Part shown: piece after piece, positions 33,290 through 44,625 of the stretch
How the letters are laid out: every line of letters begins with the position of its first letter
Numbering within the stretch: position 1 is the stretch's first letter
Assembly (NCBI RefSeq): GCF_004359215.1
Contig: NC_090610.1
Location: forward strand, 4,450,463 to 4,514,462
Direction: 5' to 3'
Length of the DNA: 64,000 nt
Origin: Bremia lactucae
Taxonomy: Eukaryota; Oomycota; Peronosporomycetes; Peronosporales; Peronosporaceae
Position numbers and translations under genes: made by a program
The notes under the pieces: model-generated
The model's input: only the letters and a program-made list of their open reading frames with translations
What the model was told of the DNA's origin: nothing
The model's database searches: none

Positions 33290-33610
33290 CAGACACACAA
33301 TCGTTTGTGTCTCTGCACCTGGTGATGAGGTATCCCTCATCCCCTTGAAGTTAAAAGTAACAAATGATTTGTCGCTTAGAGCCCTAGTGGACTGTGGGGC
33401 GTCAAAGAACTTGATTCGTCGCCAGTCGCTAGAGGGTCGTAGGCTCGAGTATGTTGAGCGCGACATCCCTCCAACGAAGATGACGGTGCGTCTAGCGACA
33501 GGCGCATCGATAACAGTGATGAAACGCGTAGTGCTTCCGGCGGCTGAGCGAATGCACAGGCAGCGCCGAAGGTCCAACACTCGAATAAGTCGAGTGGATT
33601 GAGACATGAA
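33290..33610 (+). pseudogene. Retropepsin (protease) fragment
   Basis: Contains ALVDCGASKNLIRRQSL, the D-C-G-A-S active site of a Ty3/Gypsy aspartic protease, then an ATGASI stretch. Continuous with the gag fragment upstream in the same orientation. A stop ends the frame at 33602. Confidence 0.75.
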
Positions 33611-33724
33611 TGTACGCGTAGCGGGCGAAATTCAAGGAGTATACCGGTTGTCCAAAAGGGGCAATACCATGATCCTAGGTCGAGTAGAGAGTCGACCGCA
33701 GAGGACCCGACTGTGATAGCGCTA

Positions 33725-34860
33725 TCACAGTCGAAAGACGTTGAGAGAATAAGTCCCCACATACTTGAGGAGAAACCTCCTTGAATAGTTAATGCTGAAG
33801 TGACTAGACTTCAGTATCCTGTGGAATTGATCCCTTGGCAGCCTGCTTTCGATAAGTGTAAGAACCTGACGAACGTGAGTTTTCTGAACTTCCACGTCCG
33901 CCTTTCCGACCATGACCCGGCTATGGACGAATACATCGTCAAAACAACTCGGTGCGAATTCTCGCACCGGTCACAACAGATTCGTTACGCATCTGTTAAA
34001 TAATGCAGGGGCGTTACTAATCCCCTGTGGCATTACTAGTCATTCCCAGAGCATCACACTGGGAGGGCTCCCTGCTGTGTACGGAATGTCCCGTTCACGC
34101 ATAAGGATCTGATAAAAAAAAATCCATTCATCAGATCCATAGACGAAACGATGGTACTCTTAGACATACCATCTATGATTACGTCTTTTCTAGATATCGA
34201 CGTTCAGCCGGTATTGTTGCAGCATTCAGTTTGTTGAATGCGTGAACTATCCACGACCCTCCTGTGGCCTTTCGCACACAGAAGGTCGGAGAGCTATTTG
34301 GGGAGGTTGACTCCCTTACATGACCCACTTTTAATCGATCGACAAAGAATATATCGATCGCAAGTACTTGTTCACGAGGCAGTGGCCACTGCTTCATGAC
34401 ACAGTACTTCGAGCCCGGTTCGAGCCCGGTCTCATGTCGAGTGCCTCTATCCTTAGGTAACTCGCATGGAACTACTTCAAAGAATACATATCTGAATTCA
34501 ATTAAATCCTTGTATAAAGGATTAGTCTTAAGTGACTCTCAGGAATGAGTAGTATATCTCTCAATCCGAGTCTTCACATTGAGGACACTTCCGTCCATCG
34601 ATGAGCTGCTGATAACCCGTTCGTTCTCTGCAAAAGTTACCGCTGACCGAACATCGGTTACGTATTCGTCCTCTGTGACGAGTACGCAGATCTGCTTGAT
34701 TCTTCCAAGAACCGCTTCGAGTTCGAGGGTTGGTAAATGAGTTATCTCATAAGTTGACTTCAGAGGCGAATACAGATCAAGAGTATAAGCGCCTACTCTT
34801 GATCCGTCGTTAACCAAGACATTCAATGCCTCGAATTCTTCCTGGGATATATCCACACGA
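33725..34860 (-). pseudogene. Reverse transcriptase, inverted fragment
   Basis: Minus-strand RT: linker at 34856-34539, then KQWPLPREQVLAIDIFF and VRESTSPNSSPTFCVRKATG (34397-34179), then the active-site motif FDDVFVHS near 33935, followed by a thumb-like KTHVRQVL. Stops and frameshifts throughout. It is opposite in direction to the gag and protease on its left, so a breakpoint lies near 33.7 kb. Confidence 0.75.
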
Positions 34861-35289
34861 CGTGCAGAGGAAGGTTCTAAGTACCTACGAAGTCTTACCT
34901 ACTTAGGTAAATTTAAGGCTTCATAATAGAGAAAATAGTAAAACCGTATTAATATATTTAGTTCCTACGTAACGATCTTCTATCTACTACTGACTTTGTT
35001 ATATTAATAAATTACTATGTAAGGCGCCTATTTGCGCACCGCAAAATCGTGCCTTGTAACGATTGGCGGGTCAATTCAAACTTTAATCAACCAAACTAAA
35101 ATCAATCAATCAATAGAACTGATGTCTTGTTGCGTCAATATTGTTAGATTTGATTATATAGGAGATTTCAAGTCAAAATTATTAAAGATAATAATTTTGT
35201 ACTTCTTTCCTTATTTGCTCTTAAAGAAAATAAAATAAGTTATTCCCTTTAAAGGGAATATCATTCATATAACGGGACACTCTGTTACA
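34861..35289 (-). repeat. Family C LTR, truncated at one end
   Basis: Matches the 38177 LTR from gtgcagaggaagg to the end ataacgggacactctgttaca. Shared blocks are gtattaatat, acgatcttctat, ttgcgcaccgca and gtcttgttgcgtc. The outer end on the left is missing. It abuts the inverted RT fragment directly, so gag and protease of that minus element were lost. Confidence 0.75.
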
Positions 35290-35639
35290 CTTAGACACTA
35301 CATGACGTTGATTTGCTCATAAACATTTGGTAAGGGCATGCGCAGATTGTACGATCAAGCGTAGGATTCGATAAAAATGCAAACATTGATGGACAAAATA
35401 GGTGATAAAATTTTACATCGTACGGAGGCAATGGCGGGCGGCGATACAATGAAGCGTTGCAACTAAACATCTGTCCAGCCCTACAATACCCGCGAAATGC
35501 GGCTGATCTTAATTACGGGTGGCAAACTTGTCGAAAGATCAACATGAGCTAAAGCGTTCCAATTAATATCATCAGTAGTATAATATGTGAACTGAAGATA
35601 CTAAACCTAACGTGCAAATCTTATCATCGAAAAAATACT

Positions 35640-36110
35640 TCGCGGATACGTCCACTCTTTTACGAGTTGGAGCGAATCTTGCCGATGGCAGAATTGCCAT
35701 CAGCAATTCAATGCATACCTCAGTATATCATACACCATTTTTTGTGAATGGCTAACGTTATCCACGTATACCCACCTTGTTGAATGTACCTCTTATATAA
35801 GGGAGGGTGGGACTCGCTCGAGCAAAACAAAATCTAGCTCTTGCTCATCACATATTGAATCAACAGTCAATTCAAAGGATACCAAATGTTGATTCAATTG
35901 ACATTGAAGTCGACAAGCTTAGTAATAGCGGTAAGGTTATTGCTCGAATGAGAGTCTTAAAGGGAGCATGCTTCTTTAGGCGCATTGCCTGCACCCTTAA
36001 AGCGGCAGCGACATCCCCCTCCTCACGAGAGACAAAATAACTCTGCCTCTTTGAATAAACAGTGCAGCTTGTAGCGTGCACCGACTATGGTCTGATTTCC
36101 GAACCGGTCA
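35640..36110 (+). pseudogene. Integrase relic
   Basis: Plus-strand remnants comparable to the integrase region after the catalytic core: a block near 35720 (SISYTIFCEW-like) and the frame 35807-36040 (LARAKQNLALAHHI). It is followed at once by a minus-strand antisense relic, the same tail-to-tail layout as elsewhere. Heavily eroded. Confidence 0.5.
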
Positions 36111-36165
36111 CGGTAAAAACAACTAGTTTGTCAAGCCAGGCCTAGTGGCCTAGGCTTTGCACATT

Positions 36166-36910
36166 CTACGAATATTTCCCAAGCTTAAACAAATAAGTGA
36201 CATTTTTTGCACGCTTGCATGTGCACCATCGACACCGTAAAACAGCGTTGATGAAGAATTCTGTTTCGATCTCACCAGGCTTGTGAAGCCTGGATGATTC
36301 GAACAACGGAATTTTGTAGGGTTCGCTGGTCATTCCACACCAACTAAGTAGGTAGCCCGTAGAGTGCATTCAGGGTTTCTCTTCGGCAGCGAATTGCGAC
36401 GCATTGCGGTCCCTCTCTCGTTGGTTTATGCTAACATTTACGCTAACATTTCTCTCGGAGAGACCTTTAAGATCACTCCACCTCGGTGATGCATGCTAGC
36501 ACCACCAGTAGCATTCTTACCACCGAAGTGACTTTTACGGTCACGTCGTCCTGGTAATACATTTTGGCATAATTAGAGTAATCGTTGTCCATGGAGTCAT
36601 CACAAGATGACTCCACACCAAAAAAGTATGACGAGTTTAACAACGTCCATATGACCTCTTGGTTGTCACGTTAGAACCCTAAGGTTGGACGGACCCGCCC
36701 ACCCGAGTGAACTTCAAGCCTTAACAGTAGGACGATGACTTTGACTCGCGCCAGTGACCTCCAATTGGAGTAGGAGGTGACGTGCCCCCCACAGTAGACT
36801 CATGAGCGTTTACTAAGACATTGGCATCACTAACAGCTACACTGAGCCGTGTAGCTGCCAGCTTTGCGGCATCACAGGCTGCGCGCACGGGTATCGATAC
36901 CATGCGCAAT
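36166..36910 (-). pseudogene. Antisense ORF relic of a family C element
   Basis: Minus-strand frames starting near 36909 (RAACDAAKLAATRLSVAVSD, then ANVLVNAHESTVGG) and continuing, frameshifted, to a block at 36369-36166 (IPLFESS, FFINAVLRCRWC). The first block is comparable to the shifted frame at 39.0 kb (KLEATRIRAAIGNANVSADT), the second to 6.3 kb and 46.2 kb. The upstream word taatagtactctctgtcactctacat (36968) is also found upstream of the 6.6-kb relic (6851). Dead copy. Confidence 0.6.
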
Positions 36911-37206
36911 TATTAGTTGGAATTAAAACAAAACCAAGAAGTGCTAATTTACAGAGAGAGACGTAATAGTACTCTCTGTCACTCTACATTCGTCATGTAA
37001 GTAGGCTGCCTTTGAAATCAGAAAGACCTGATTTTTTATCATCTACCAACTTCATAGTAGTATTACCCAGTCTGGATTCAGCACCACCACTTTGCTTGCA
37101 AACGGCTTTTGCTGAATCGTCGCCGCCATGAAATTACTGTATGCTCTAACGATTTACGAGTTGCAATAAAATTTATATAAAACGTGAGTGTTGATGAGAG
37201 GCTTAA
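36911..37206. other. Upstream region of the antisense relic
   Basis: Holds the conserved word taatagtactctctgtcactctacat shared with 6.85 kb, so it is probably the old 5' region of the antisense ORF. No coding sequence recognised. Confidence 0.4.
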
Positions 37207-37785
37207 CGTAACAAGACACCTTTTGCTAGTTCTGACAACAGTACGTGTCAACCTACACTTAATTATAGTGTAGGTGATGGGTCAATTACTTCACGTGCAC
37301 TGACGTGCAAAGGAAGGTTACAAGAAGCGAAGAGGTCTTAGCTACTAGAGGTCGATACTTGGCTTTAGTATAGAGAACGAAGTAATATTGTTTTAAAATT
37401 AAGTTTTTTTATAACGATCTTCTATCAACTAGCTTCAACATATTAATAACTAATTATGTAACTGCCAATGCCGAGTCGTGTCTTGTAACGATTGGCGGGG
37501 TTGATTTCAACTTCAATTAACTAATTAACTAAACAAATTAACCAAACTAATGTCCTATTGCGTCAGAATTACCAAATTTAACCAAACTAAAAACCTAAAC
37601 TAATTAACCAAACTATTGTCCTATTGCGTCAGAATTACCAAATTTGGTAATATTGGAAGTGTTAAGGCAACATTAATACAAAATAAAAACTTTGTACTTC
37701 TTTATTCATTTCCTCTTATAGGTAATAATATTTTTTTATTATTATTATAGGACATAATATTTATGTAACGGGACACCCCGTTATA
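37207..37785 (-). repeat. Family C LTR with an internal duplication
   Basis: Ends with the family C palindrome tgtaacgggacaccccgttata and begins cgtaacaagacacc. Longer than the other family C LTRs because a segment containing aatgtcctattgcgtcagaattaccaaattt-like sequence is present twice (about 37541 and 37607). No target duplication seen. Confidence 0.75.
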
Positions 37786-38176
37786 TCGGACAGCTGCAGG
37801 CTTCTTGGCATTTGTTGAATAAAAATCAATGCATCCAAGCTTTTAAGGTTGTCGAGTAACGCTTGAAGCGGTGAACGGCCAACCAGCATCTTGACCCTGC
37901 GCAAGCGACGCACAGTGTAGACATTCTGGCCTGTCGCATGTAGGTCGGCGTGTTGTTGTCTTAAAGAGGTCAGTATGTGACTAGGTTGAACGCCTGCTCG
38001 CTTTAACGCTACAATAGACGTTTTGCCACCCTGAGTTAGCTTCCTCCACTTCGGATAAGCCGAAGCGTGTACAGAGACCTCGTGGTTATGATTCGCACAA
38101 ACAACAGTGACCTGCCACTCAGATCGGTTGGTTTCAATTTTGCTAATCCGTAGGCGGAATGGACAACCTACTCTAC
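37786..38176 (-). pseudogene. FAR1/MULE-type transposase fragment trapped between LTRs
   Basis: A frame of 142 codons (38189 to 37761) whose middle reads GCPFRLRISK, then WQVTVVCANHNHEVS. This is the FAR1-like, WRKY-related zinc-binding block (C...HNH) at the start of many Mutator-like transposases. It continues SILTSLRQQ-like, as in the segment before the MULE catalytic domain. No catalytic core remains. The ORF edges lie inside flanking LTRs, so start and stop are accidental. It sits exactly between two family C LTRs, as a slice of older DNA. Confidence 0.6.
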
Positions 38177-38655
38177 TGTAACAGGGCACCTTTCACTAGT
38201 ACCGGTAAGTACTAGTTTACCTTACACTGATTACAGTTAAGGTGGAATGCCTCGAAACTTAACCTACACAAGGGTACAGAGGAAGATTTCTAAGTAGCTG
38301 AGGGAGTTTAGCTACCAAAGGTAATTCAAAGGATTACAATTAGGAAAAAGTAAAAACTGTATTAATATAATTAATTTCCTACGTTACGATCTTCTATACA
38401 CTACTGAACTTATTATATTAATATCTCACTAAGAATGGCGCCTCCTTGCGCACCGCACAATCGTATCTTACAAGGGTTGATAATGACTTTAATTAATCAA
38501 TCAATAGAGCTTATGTCTTATTGCATCAGTATTACCAAATTTGTTTATATTGGAACTATTTAAGTCAAAATTAAAAAAAAAGATGATAATTTGTACTTCT
38601 TTATTTATTTCCTCTTATAGGAAGTAATTCTTATGTAACGGGACACCCCGTTACA
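38177..38655 (-). repeat. 3' LTR, family C (479 bp)
   Basis: Runs from TGTAACAGGGCACC to CCCGTTACA. The right end (38634-38655) is a perfect 9-bp inverted repeat with a 4-base centre. The internal neighbour tcacccaccccata reads on the minus strand as a purine-rich tract before the LTR, showing that the element lies to the right. Confidence 0.85.
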
Positions 38656-38978
38656 TCACCCACCCCATAACCAACATTCACTATAGTGACTGATATAGGG
38701 TGACAGGATATACTATTACAGCCCTCCTTTTATTAGCTTGTAGCTCCTTTCCTATAAGTTATCAAAGATTATTTGTTATTGGATTACAGTAAGAAATAAG
38801 TTAGCGACGATAGAACGAACACAGTCGACGTGCAAATCCTATAAGTTAGCGAGGGTTATAAGTTCTCGAAGAATCTTTTATCAGGGGGAGGACTGTAAGT
38901 CTTTCCCTGTAATTTTTCTTTATTGGTTAGAATCGAAATACCGATTTAGAATACATTATTGATTTTGACCAAAACAAC

Positions 38979-39460
38979 ATGGCGACTAACAAGTCAATGC
39001 GCGAAGGCCGTGAGGTCGCAAACTGGAAGCTACAAGGATCAGAGCAGCTATTGGTAATGCAAACGTTTCAGCAGACACTTTTGCATCTACCGCGGGAAAT
39101 ACGTCACCCTCTACTCTTATTGTAGGTGACTGGAACATGTCATCTGTTGATGACATTGCAGGTGACGGTGACAAGTCACCTGCTACACCAAGTCACCGGC
39201 ATCGCCCGACTCAGTGTCTACTGTAAAGGCCGCCGAATCTCCCGAGGCCGAGTCCATTAAACCTTTGGGTTCTAACGTCAACCAGAGGTGATGACGAGTT
39301 TGTTCGATTCGTCGGACCTCTTTGGTTGGGAGCCATCATCAGACGAATCCGTGGGCGATGACCACGCTGGTGATGTTATAATGCGTCAACAGGAACTAAG
39401 TGGTCACGAAAAGAAGAGAGCTGCTGGTGGTGCTAGTTTGCATCACTAAGAAAGGAGCGA
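38979..39460 (+). pseudogene. Antisense ORF relic of the family C element
   Basis: Plus-strand frame opening at ATG 38979 (MATNKSMREGRE), about 320 bp inside the 3' LTR and opposite to pol. The frame shifts after about 15 codons; the next frame reads KLEATRIRAAIGNANVSADT, comparable to the 36.9-kb relic. It runs toward the integrase end at 39.46 kb. Its start resembles that of the family A antisense ORF (MANNSMRY). Function unknown. Confidence 0.6.
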
Positions 39461-40230
39461 TTAAAGGGATCGCTCCAAGGGCCAAGTTAACGTTAAAGCT
39501 AACATCAGCCAACTGGAATGGGACCGCAATACGTTCCGTTCGCTCCTGAAAAGACCTTGGTTGCTCTGTAGGGATAACCTAATTCGTTGGTCTGGTATGA
39601 CCAACCATTTGCCAAAATTCCGCCGTGAATCAAGGGTCTCGAAATGTTCAGACAGCAGCATCGGCCGAGCCAACGCATGCGCCTTGACCAAAAAGCTTGG
39701 GAATTGACATTGTCAAGCTTAAGGCAGTCGAAGGTGACTCGACCTGGGACCAATTCGTGGGGTAACCAATGGAGTCGAAACATCGTGTCAATAAAGATAC
39801 GAGCACAGCTTTTGGCTGTGATCGACTCCGGTACTGCAGCAGGATGTATCATTTTGCAAAAATGATCAACAAAAGTAAGAATACCATTTTTCTTATGTTT
39901 GTCGTCGCGAAATCCGAAGACGAAGTCCATGGACAAGACTACCAACACTCCACCTGAACAGGCAGAGGCTGTAACGCAGCAGGGGATGAAGCACTGAGCT
40001 TTATTCGTTGACAGACTTCGCAAGTACGTATGAACTTGCGGACGTACTCATACTTGCGTGGCCAGTAGAAGTCGCGACTTATCGTGAGATAGGTCGTCTC
40101 ACATCCACGATGACCACTTATTGGTGCATCGTGGCACTTATACATGACGCAAATCATTATGGGTGGGGATGACGACACGAGGTGTGTCGCCAGCAATGAC
40201 AGTGTAATACAGTAACCCACTGCGTGTTGT
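39461..40230 (-). pseudogene. Integrase, decayed
   Basis: From right to left: the HHCC zinc domain (CHDAPISGHRG, then CEVCQRIK) at 40150-39960, then the core start SMDFVFGF with the first catalytic Asp and TFVDHFCKMIH near 39920. The second Asp region is degraded (HELVPGR where DR is expected), and the rest is frameshifted. Non-functional. Confidence 0.8.
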
Positions 40231-40483
40231 GTATCGATCTTTTGAGGATCTATACAATTTCGACAATTCTGTAAGGACTGTTAGGATGGATATCTAAGGT
40301 AATTCATCGACCCTTTAGAAGCCTTAACTTCTTGATAAGCTCTTCTAACGTCGTCGAGTAATGCTGACGACGGAACGCTTATTGCTGCAACAGCGGCTTT
40401 ATGCTCACGGTTGATTTGCGCAGTCGGCTCAAATCGCGCCGGCGCGAAAGGGCATCAGCCACGATATTAAGTCGTCCCGATTT

Positions 40484-40770
40484 TTATTGCACGGAGACCT
40501 TATATTTCGCGAAGAAAAACAACCATCTCACCATTCTTTGCGAGACGTGCGGACTGTTTACGGCCGTGCGTAAAGACGCATGGTCCATATGTACAATGAA
40601 CGTTCTATCTCCCAAGAGAAAGACCCTAGATTTTGCCATTCCGTATTTCATGGCAAGGATTTCCGCGTCATGCACTGGATAATTGCGTTTAGCTGTTTGA
40701 AGCTGACGCGATCGATAGCAGACGCCGCGCTCTACGCCATCGCTGGCCTCCCATAACACATAAAAAGGTC
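40484..40770 (-). pseudogene. RNase H domain
   Basis: Encodes ASDGVERGVCYRSRQL, then KRNYPVHDAEILAMKYGMAK, then HMDHASLRTAV and RWLFFFAKYKV. The catalytic Glu (VHDAE) and Asp (MDHASL) are visible. Upstream it runs into the hairpin and minisatellite, which disrupt the join to RT. Confidence 0.8.
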
Positions 40771-40804
40771 GGTCTTGGTCAGCAATCGCCAGAATTGGCG
40801 ATTG

Positions 40805-40843
40805 CCTTCGAGGGTATCAAGCTTTGCTTGATACCCTCGAAGG
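40805..40843. repeat. Perfect 18-bp hairpin
   Basis: Arms 40805-40822 and 40826-40843 (ccttcgagggtatcaagc and its exact complement) are separated by three T. It lies in the RT/RNase H junction, directly before the minisatellite. The related RT sequence at 47.9 kb has only one arm. Confidence 0.9.
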
Positions 40844-40845
40844 AA

Positions 40846-41123
40846 AGCATTTTCTTCAACAAAGAAGAAATGTGTACATTTTTCTTCAACAAAGAAGAAA
40901 TATGTGTACATTTTTCTTCAACAAAGAAGAAATATGTGTTCATTTTTCTTCAACAAAGAAGGAATATGTGTACATTTTATTCAACAAAGAAGAAATATAT
41001 GTACATTTTATTCAACAAAGAAGAATTATATGTACATTTTATTCAACAAAGAAGAAATATATGTACATTTTTCTGCAATTTGTGTACAATTTCTGCAACA
41101 AAGAAGAAATATGTGTACTGTCA
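40846..41123 (+). repeat. Minisatellite of 30-32 bp units
   Basis: Eight clear copies of a unit built on cttcaacaaagaagaaatatgtgtacattt start at 40857, 40887, 40919, 40951, 40982, 41013, 41044 and 41096 (position of caaca), plus a partial unit at about 41082. All three plus frames are open because the unit lacks stops, giving spurious K/E/I-rich ORFs. It interrupts the RT/RNase H region. Confidence 0.9.
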
Positions 41124-41129
41124 ATTCGG

Positions 41130-41935
41130 CATAATTGATTGAGTACTTGTGCAGGTACGCCGCTAAGCCGGCACCTTTCGAAGTTTCTTTACATGGACTG
41201 GCAAACGCCAATCGGTAATCGCCTTGATCTTTTCCGGAAACGGGCGTACGCTGTATATACCCACATGCACCCAAGAAGCGGTATATCGCTTGCAGCGAAT
41301 ATTCACTTCTTGAAATTTGCGTACAAGCTGTGCTTGCGAATAAGTGTAAGGACCCATTAAAAGTGGGTACAATGTTCTCCAACATCGACTTTCCGTTCAG
41401 GGCCCTGCTATGAACGAAGACGTCATATGAATAGCGCTGCCAAAATCCGCACCGATCTCAACAGATTGGTTGCACATCTATTAAATGTCGCAGGGGCATC
41501 ACTAAGTCCTTGTGGCATGACTAGCCACTCCCATGGCAAACCGTTTGGGGTGCTTACTGCTGTGAACGGAATATTTTGTTCACGTTTAAGGATCTGATAG
41601 AATCCATTTATCAGATCCATTGACGTAGAGAAGGTACTCGTTGACATACCATCATGATTACGCCTTTTCATGGTATTGGCGTTTAAGTCGGTAACATTGA
41701 AGCGTTCAATATTTACTGGAACAATCCACCATCCTCCTGTTTCCTTACGCACATCAAAGGTCGGAGAGCTATATGGGGAAGTTGATTCCCTCATATGGCC
41801 CGGTGCTAAGCGATCGGTGAAGAATTTGTTGATCGTCAATACTTGTTCACGAGGCAATGACCATTGCTTTATGAAACAGAATTTCGAACCTGGGATTTGG
41901 TCGATTTCGTGTCGAGTGTCTTTATCCTGAGGCAA
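41130..41935 (-). pseudogene. Reverse transcriptase, decayed
   Basis: Palm and fingers at 41935-41423: KQWSLPREQVLTINKFF, VRESTSPYSSPTF, STSMDLINGFYQIL, PFTAV and WEWLVMPQGLSDAPATFNR are clear. The YxDD segment is degraded near 41430-41400. The thumb continues at 41385-41130 with KKLRKVPA- and AAYLHKYSINYAEL-type motifs in shifted frames. Same arrangement as the 34-kb copy. Confidence 0.85.
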
Positions 41936-43300
41936 CTCGCATGGTACTGATTCAGGGAAGACATCCTTAATCTCTACTAAATCCTAATATATAGGGCTCA
42001 TCGTCAAAGACTTCCAGGATTGGGACGTGAAATGTTCAATTGGAGTCTTCTCATCAAGGACACTTTCGTCCATCGAAGAGCTCCTGAGAACCGTTCGTTC
42101 TCAGGAAATACTATTGCTGACCTAATGTCGGCCACGTAATGTCATATGTGACAAGTACGCAGATATGCTTGACTTTGCCATTACGCAGATCACGCAAGAA
42201 CCGTTTCGGTCCTAGCGTTGGCAATTAAGATATCTCCGAAGTTAACCTCGGAGGCGCTATTAGATCAAATGTATAAGCGCTAACACTTGATCCATTCTTT
42301 ACTAAGGCATTTGTTGTCTTGGAGTTCTCTATAGAAATTATTTCCAAAGGTACTTGAAAACCTTTGACCACAAGTTTTCGGGAACTTATCTCCACAGATT
42401 TTATTTGGGAAGTATCCTCCTCAACGCCCCATAACCAATCAACAATATCTTTAATAATTTAAAAAAATAATTTAAATATTATTATTTATATTTATATTTT
42501 CGAAAGAATATAATATTGCTCAATAATCTTTCTTAAATAATATAAAGTTAACAACAAATATTTTTGTTATTATATATGTAAATTTAAAAATACAAATATG
42601 GAATAACTGCTCTAGCTGTAGTTGCGCTACCACAGCGAGATCCTCTACGATCGACTCTCCAGTCGATCTAGACTTTCACACTGCCTCGTATTGACAGGTG
42701 CGTTAAAGATTTCTTGGATGTTGCTTTTCAAGCAAGCATCCTTGTTTCGTAACACTCGACTTATTAGAGTGGTCGAACTTCGACGCGGCCTATGCTTGTG
42801 CACAGCCGTCGGGATCTATCTCCACAATGTGTTGGGTATTCACACTGAGGTCTTGTGCAGTTCTGCTAACGACAGACCCACAACTAAGGCCATCGCACTC
42901 ACTCGTAGGACATCCACACGCTTGTGGACCCTCCAAGACGTTCATCAGTTTGCCATCTGATGAACAAGAGACAGGCATTGTCACGGCTTGATGCTGCCAA
43001 TTTATACATGATTCTTACTTTCTGAGCCATGGTAATCCAACGATGACATCAAATTTGTCATCCAAATCTAGTACGATGAAATCATCACCGTACTGTTTGT
43101 CTGTTAACGTGTATTAGATACCAACTTCACGTTTCTTTACCGTTACAGATGCGCTTATTGCTAAGCTCACTGTCATCCTCGTTAGATAGACATCGCGCTC
43201 AATAAATTTAAGTTTGCGATCTTCTAGCGATTGGCGTCAAATAAATTATTCGACGCCCCACAATCGACTAGGGACTTAAGTGTCAACTTATTTGAACTTT
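41936..43300 (-). pseudogene. Protease and protease-RT linker, decayed
   Basis: Near 43270 the minus strand encodes LVDCGASNNLFDANR, the retropepsin active site, and near 43050 IVLDLDDKFDVIVGLPWL, the typical end of Ty3/Gypsy protease. The 42.6-41.94 kb part is the variable linker; 42.42-42.60 kb is very AT-rich. Stops are frequent. Confidence 0.75.
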
Positions 43301-43529
43301 TGTTTTCGGGTTGATGTGGTTAACCTCATCCCTAGGGGCAGTTACACACAATGTTTGTGTGTGGGGAGCAACTTATGTCAAAAGACCAACATATTCTTTT
43401 GACGTTGCTGGATCAGTAGGGCATTCCGCACCTAATGACCCCGAACGTTTTTCGACGATCCGCCTCGCCGTTGCGATTTCGCAACAGCGTCGGATCAGCG
43501 TCCTCAACTGTTACATGCGCGAGGTCGGT

Positions 43530-44621
43530 CTATTCGCTCAGTTGTTTTAGGCACTGGCCGTGGAGCACTACACTCATATGCGTAATCGCCCGTCTTTTGA
43601 CAACGATTACATTTTTGTAACCGTTTATAACTTCTCGATCTCTACCTACGAGGGATCCATGGGTTCTGAACCTCCGTTCTCTTGTCGTCTCGGTGGACGA
43701 TATGCACCCGAGTGGACGATAGCCTTTCAGGCTAAAGTCTTCCTGTTCCGCTACAGAGATCGCTTGGTCGAGGGACTTTGATTCTAGCCGGAACAAGTGG
43801 GTCTCAATAGGTCCGTCTGCAAGACCTTTAATAAACTCAGTTACCCGTGGTTGTTCATCAACTGGATGACCAACGATACAACTGACCAGGTATCGTGCAT
43901 GTTGGGCATAGGCCTGAATGTCACGCTTGCCCTGCTCTAAATCCAGGAGCTCGGCTCGAGCCCTGAATTCGGCACGTGGCAGCTCAAATGCGTGTCTGAG
44001 CCGGGTCTTAAAGACCTACCTCAAACGACCCGAAAACTAATGGGTCGTGAAGCTTGAGCCCCAAGGCCCGATATTTGGCACGTCCGGCTAAGTTGGACAT
44101 GCCAAATTTCACTTTCCTCGCATGATCAGTGCTTCGTTGAGCTTCTATGGCGTCGTCTAACTCGACGAACCATCTCAAAAGGGAGTCGCCTTTGACTACC
44201 ATAAAGTTAGATATTTCGATCTTTAAGATTTCGGGTCGACGCGAAAGCGTCGGCCAATTAGCAGCATTTACATGCTGCTGTCTCAACAGTTCCAGTTGTT
44301 GAGCACCCTGGTATTTTAACATCTTCCGCGTGTTGAGAGCCTTGCAGGTGAAGCAAGGCTACATTCTCTTGCCTCATCGAGTTCGTGTTGAATAAACTAG
44401 GTAATGGCCGCATGGTGTTCATCACTGCCCAGAGTGTACAGCATACCACCAACTGCTGGCCCGCCTACGACCGAACTCATTCGTTCGATCGCTCTCCATT
44501 CGAGGTCACTTAAATGAGTTAACCCTTCATGCGTTGCGTGATAACCTTCTACAAGGGCTAGGTAGCTCCCTCCTTCTTCATCCAACATGTCCATGTTGGA
44601 TGGAACGTGCGTAGGTCGTTG
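43530..44621 (-). pseudogene. Gag, decayed
   Basis: The N-terminal part at 44322-44008 encodes RRPEILKIEISNFMVVKGDS, then LLRWFVELDDAIEA, the Gag capsid region. The end at 43796-43530 has AISVAEQEDFSLKGYRP and, in a neighbouring frame, CNRCQKTGDYAYEC, a zinc-knuckle whose His is replaced by Asp. It matches the 32.8-kb gag fragment (AIFAAEQEDFSL). Confidence 0.75.
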
Positions 44622-44625
44622 AACG

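Noticed and set aside
40846..41123. Regularly spaced repeats resembling a CRISPR array
   Set aside because: Units are directly adjacent without unique spacers, and the context is a eukaryotic retrotransposon.
40795..41142. Three overlapping plus-strand ORFs of 76-115 codons rich in K, E and I
   Set aside because: They are translations of the 30-32 bp minisatellite, open in every frame because the unit lacks stops.
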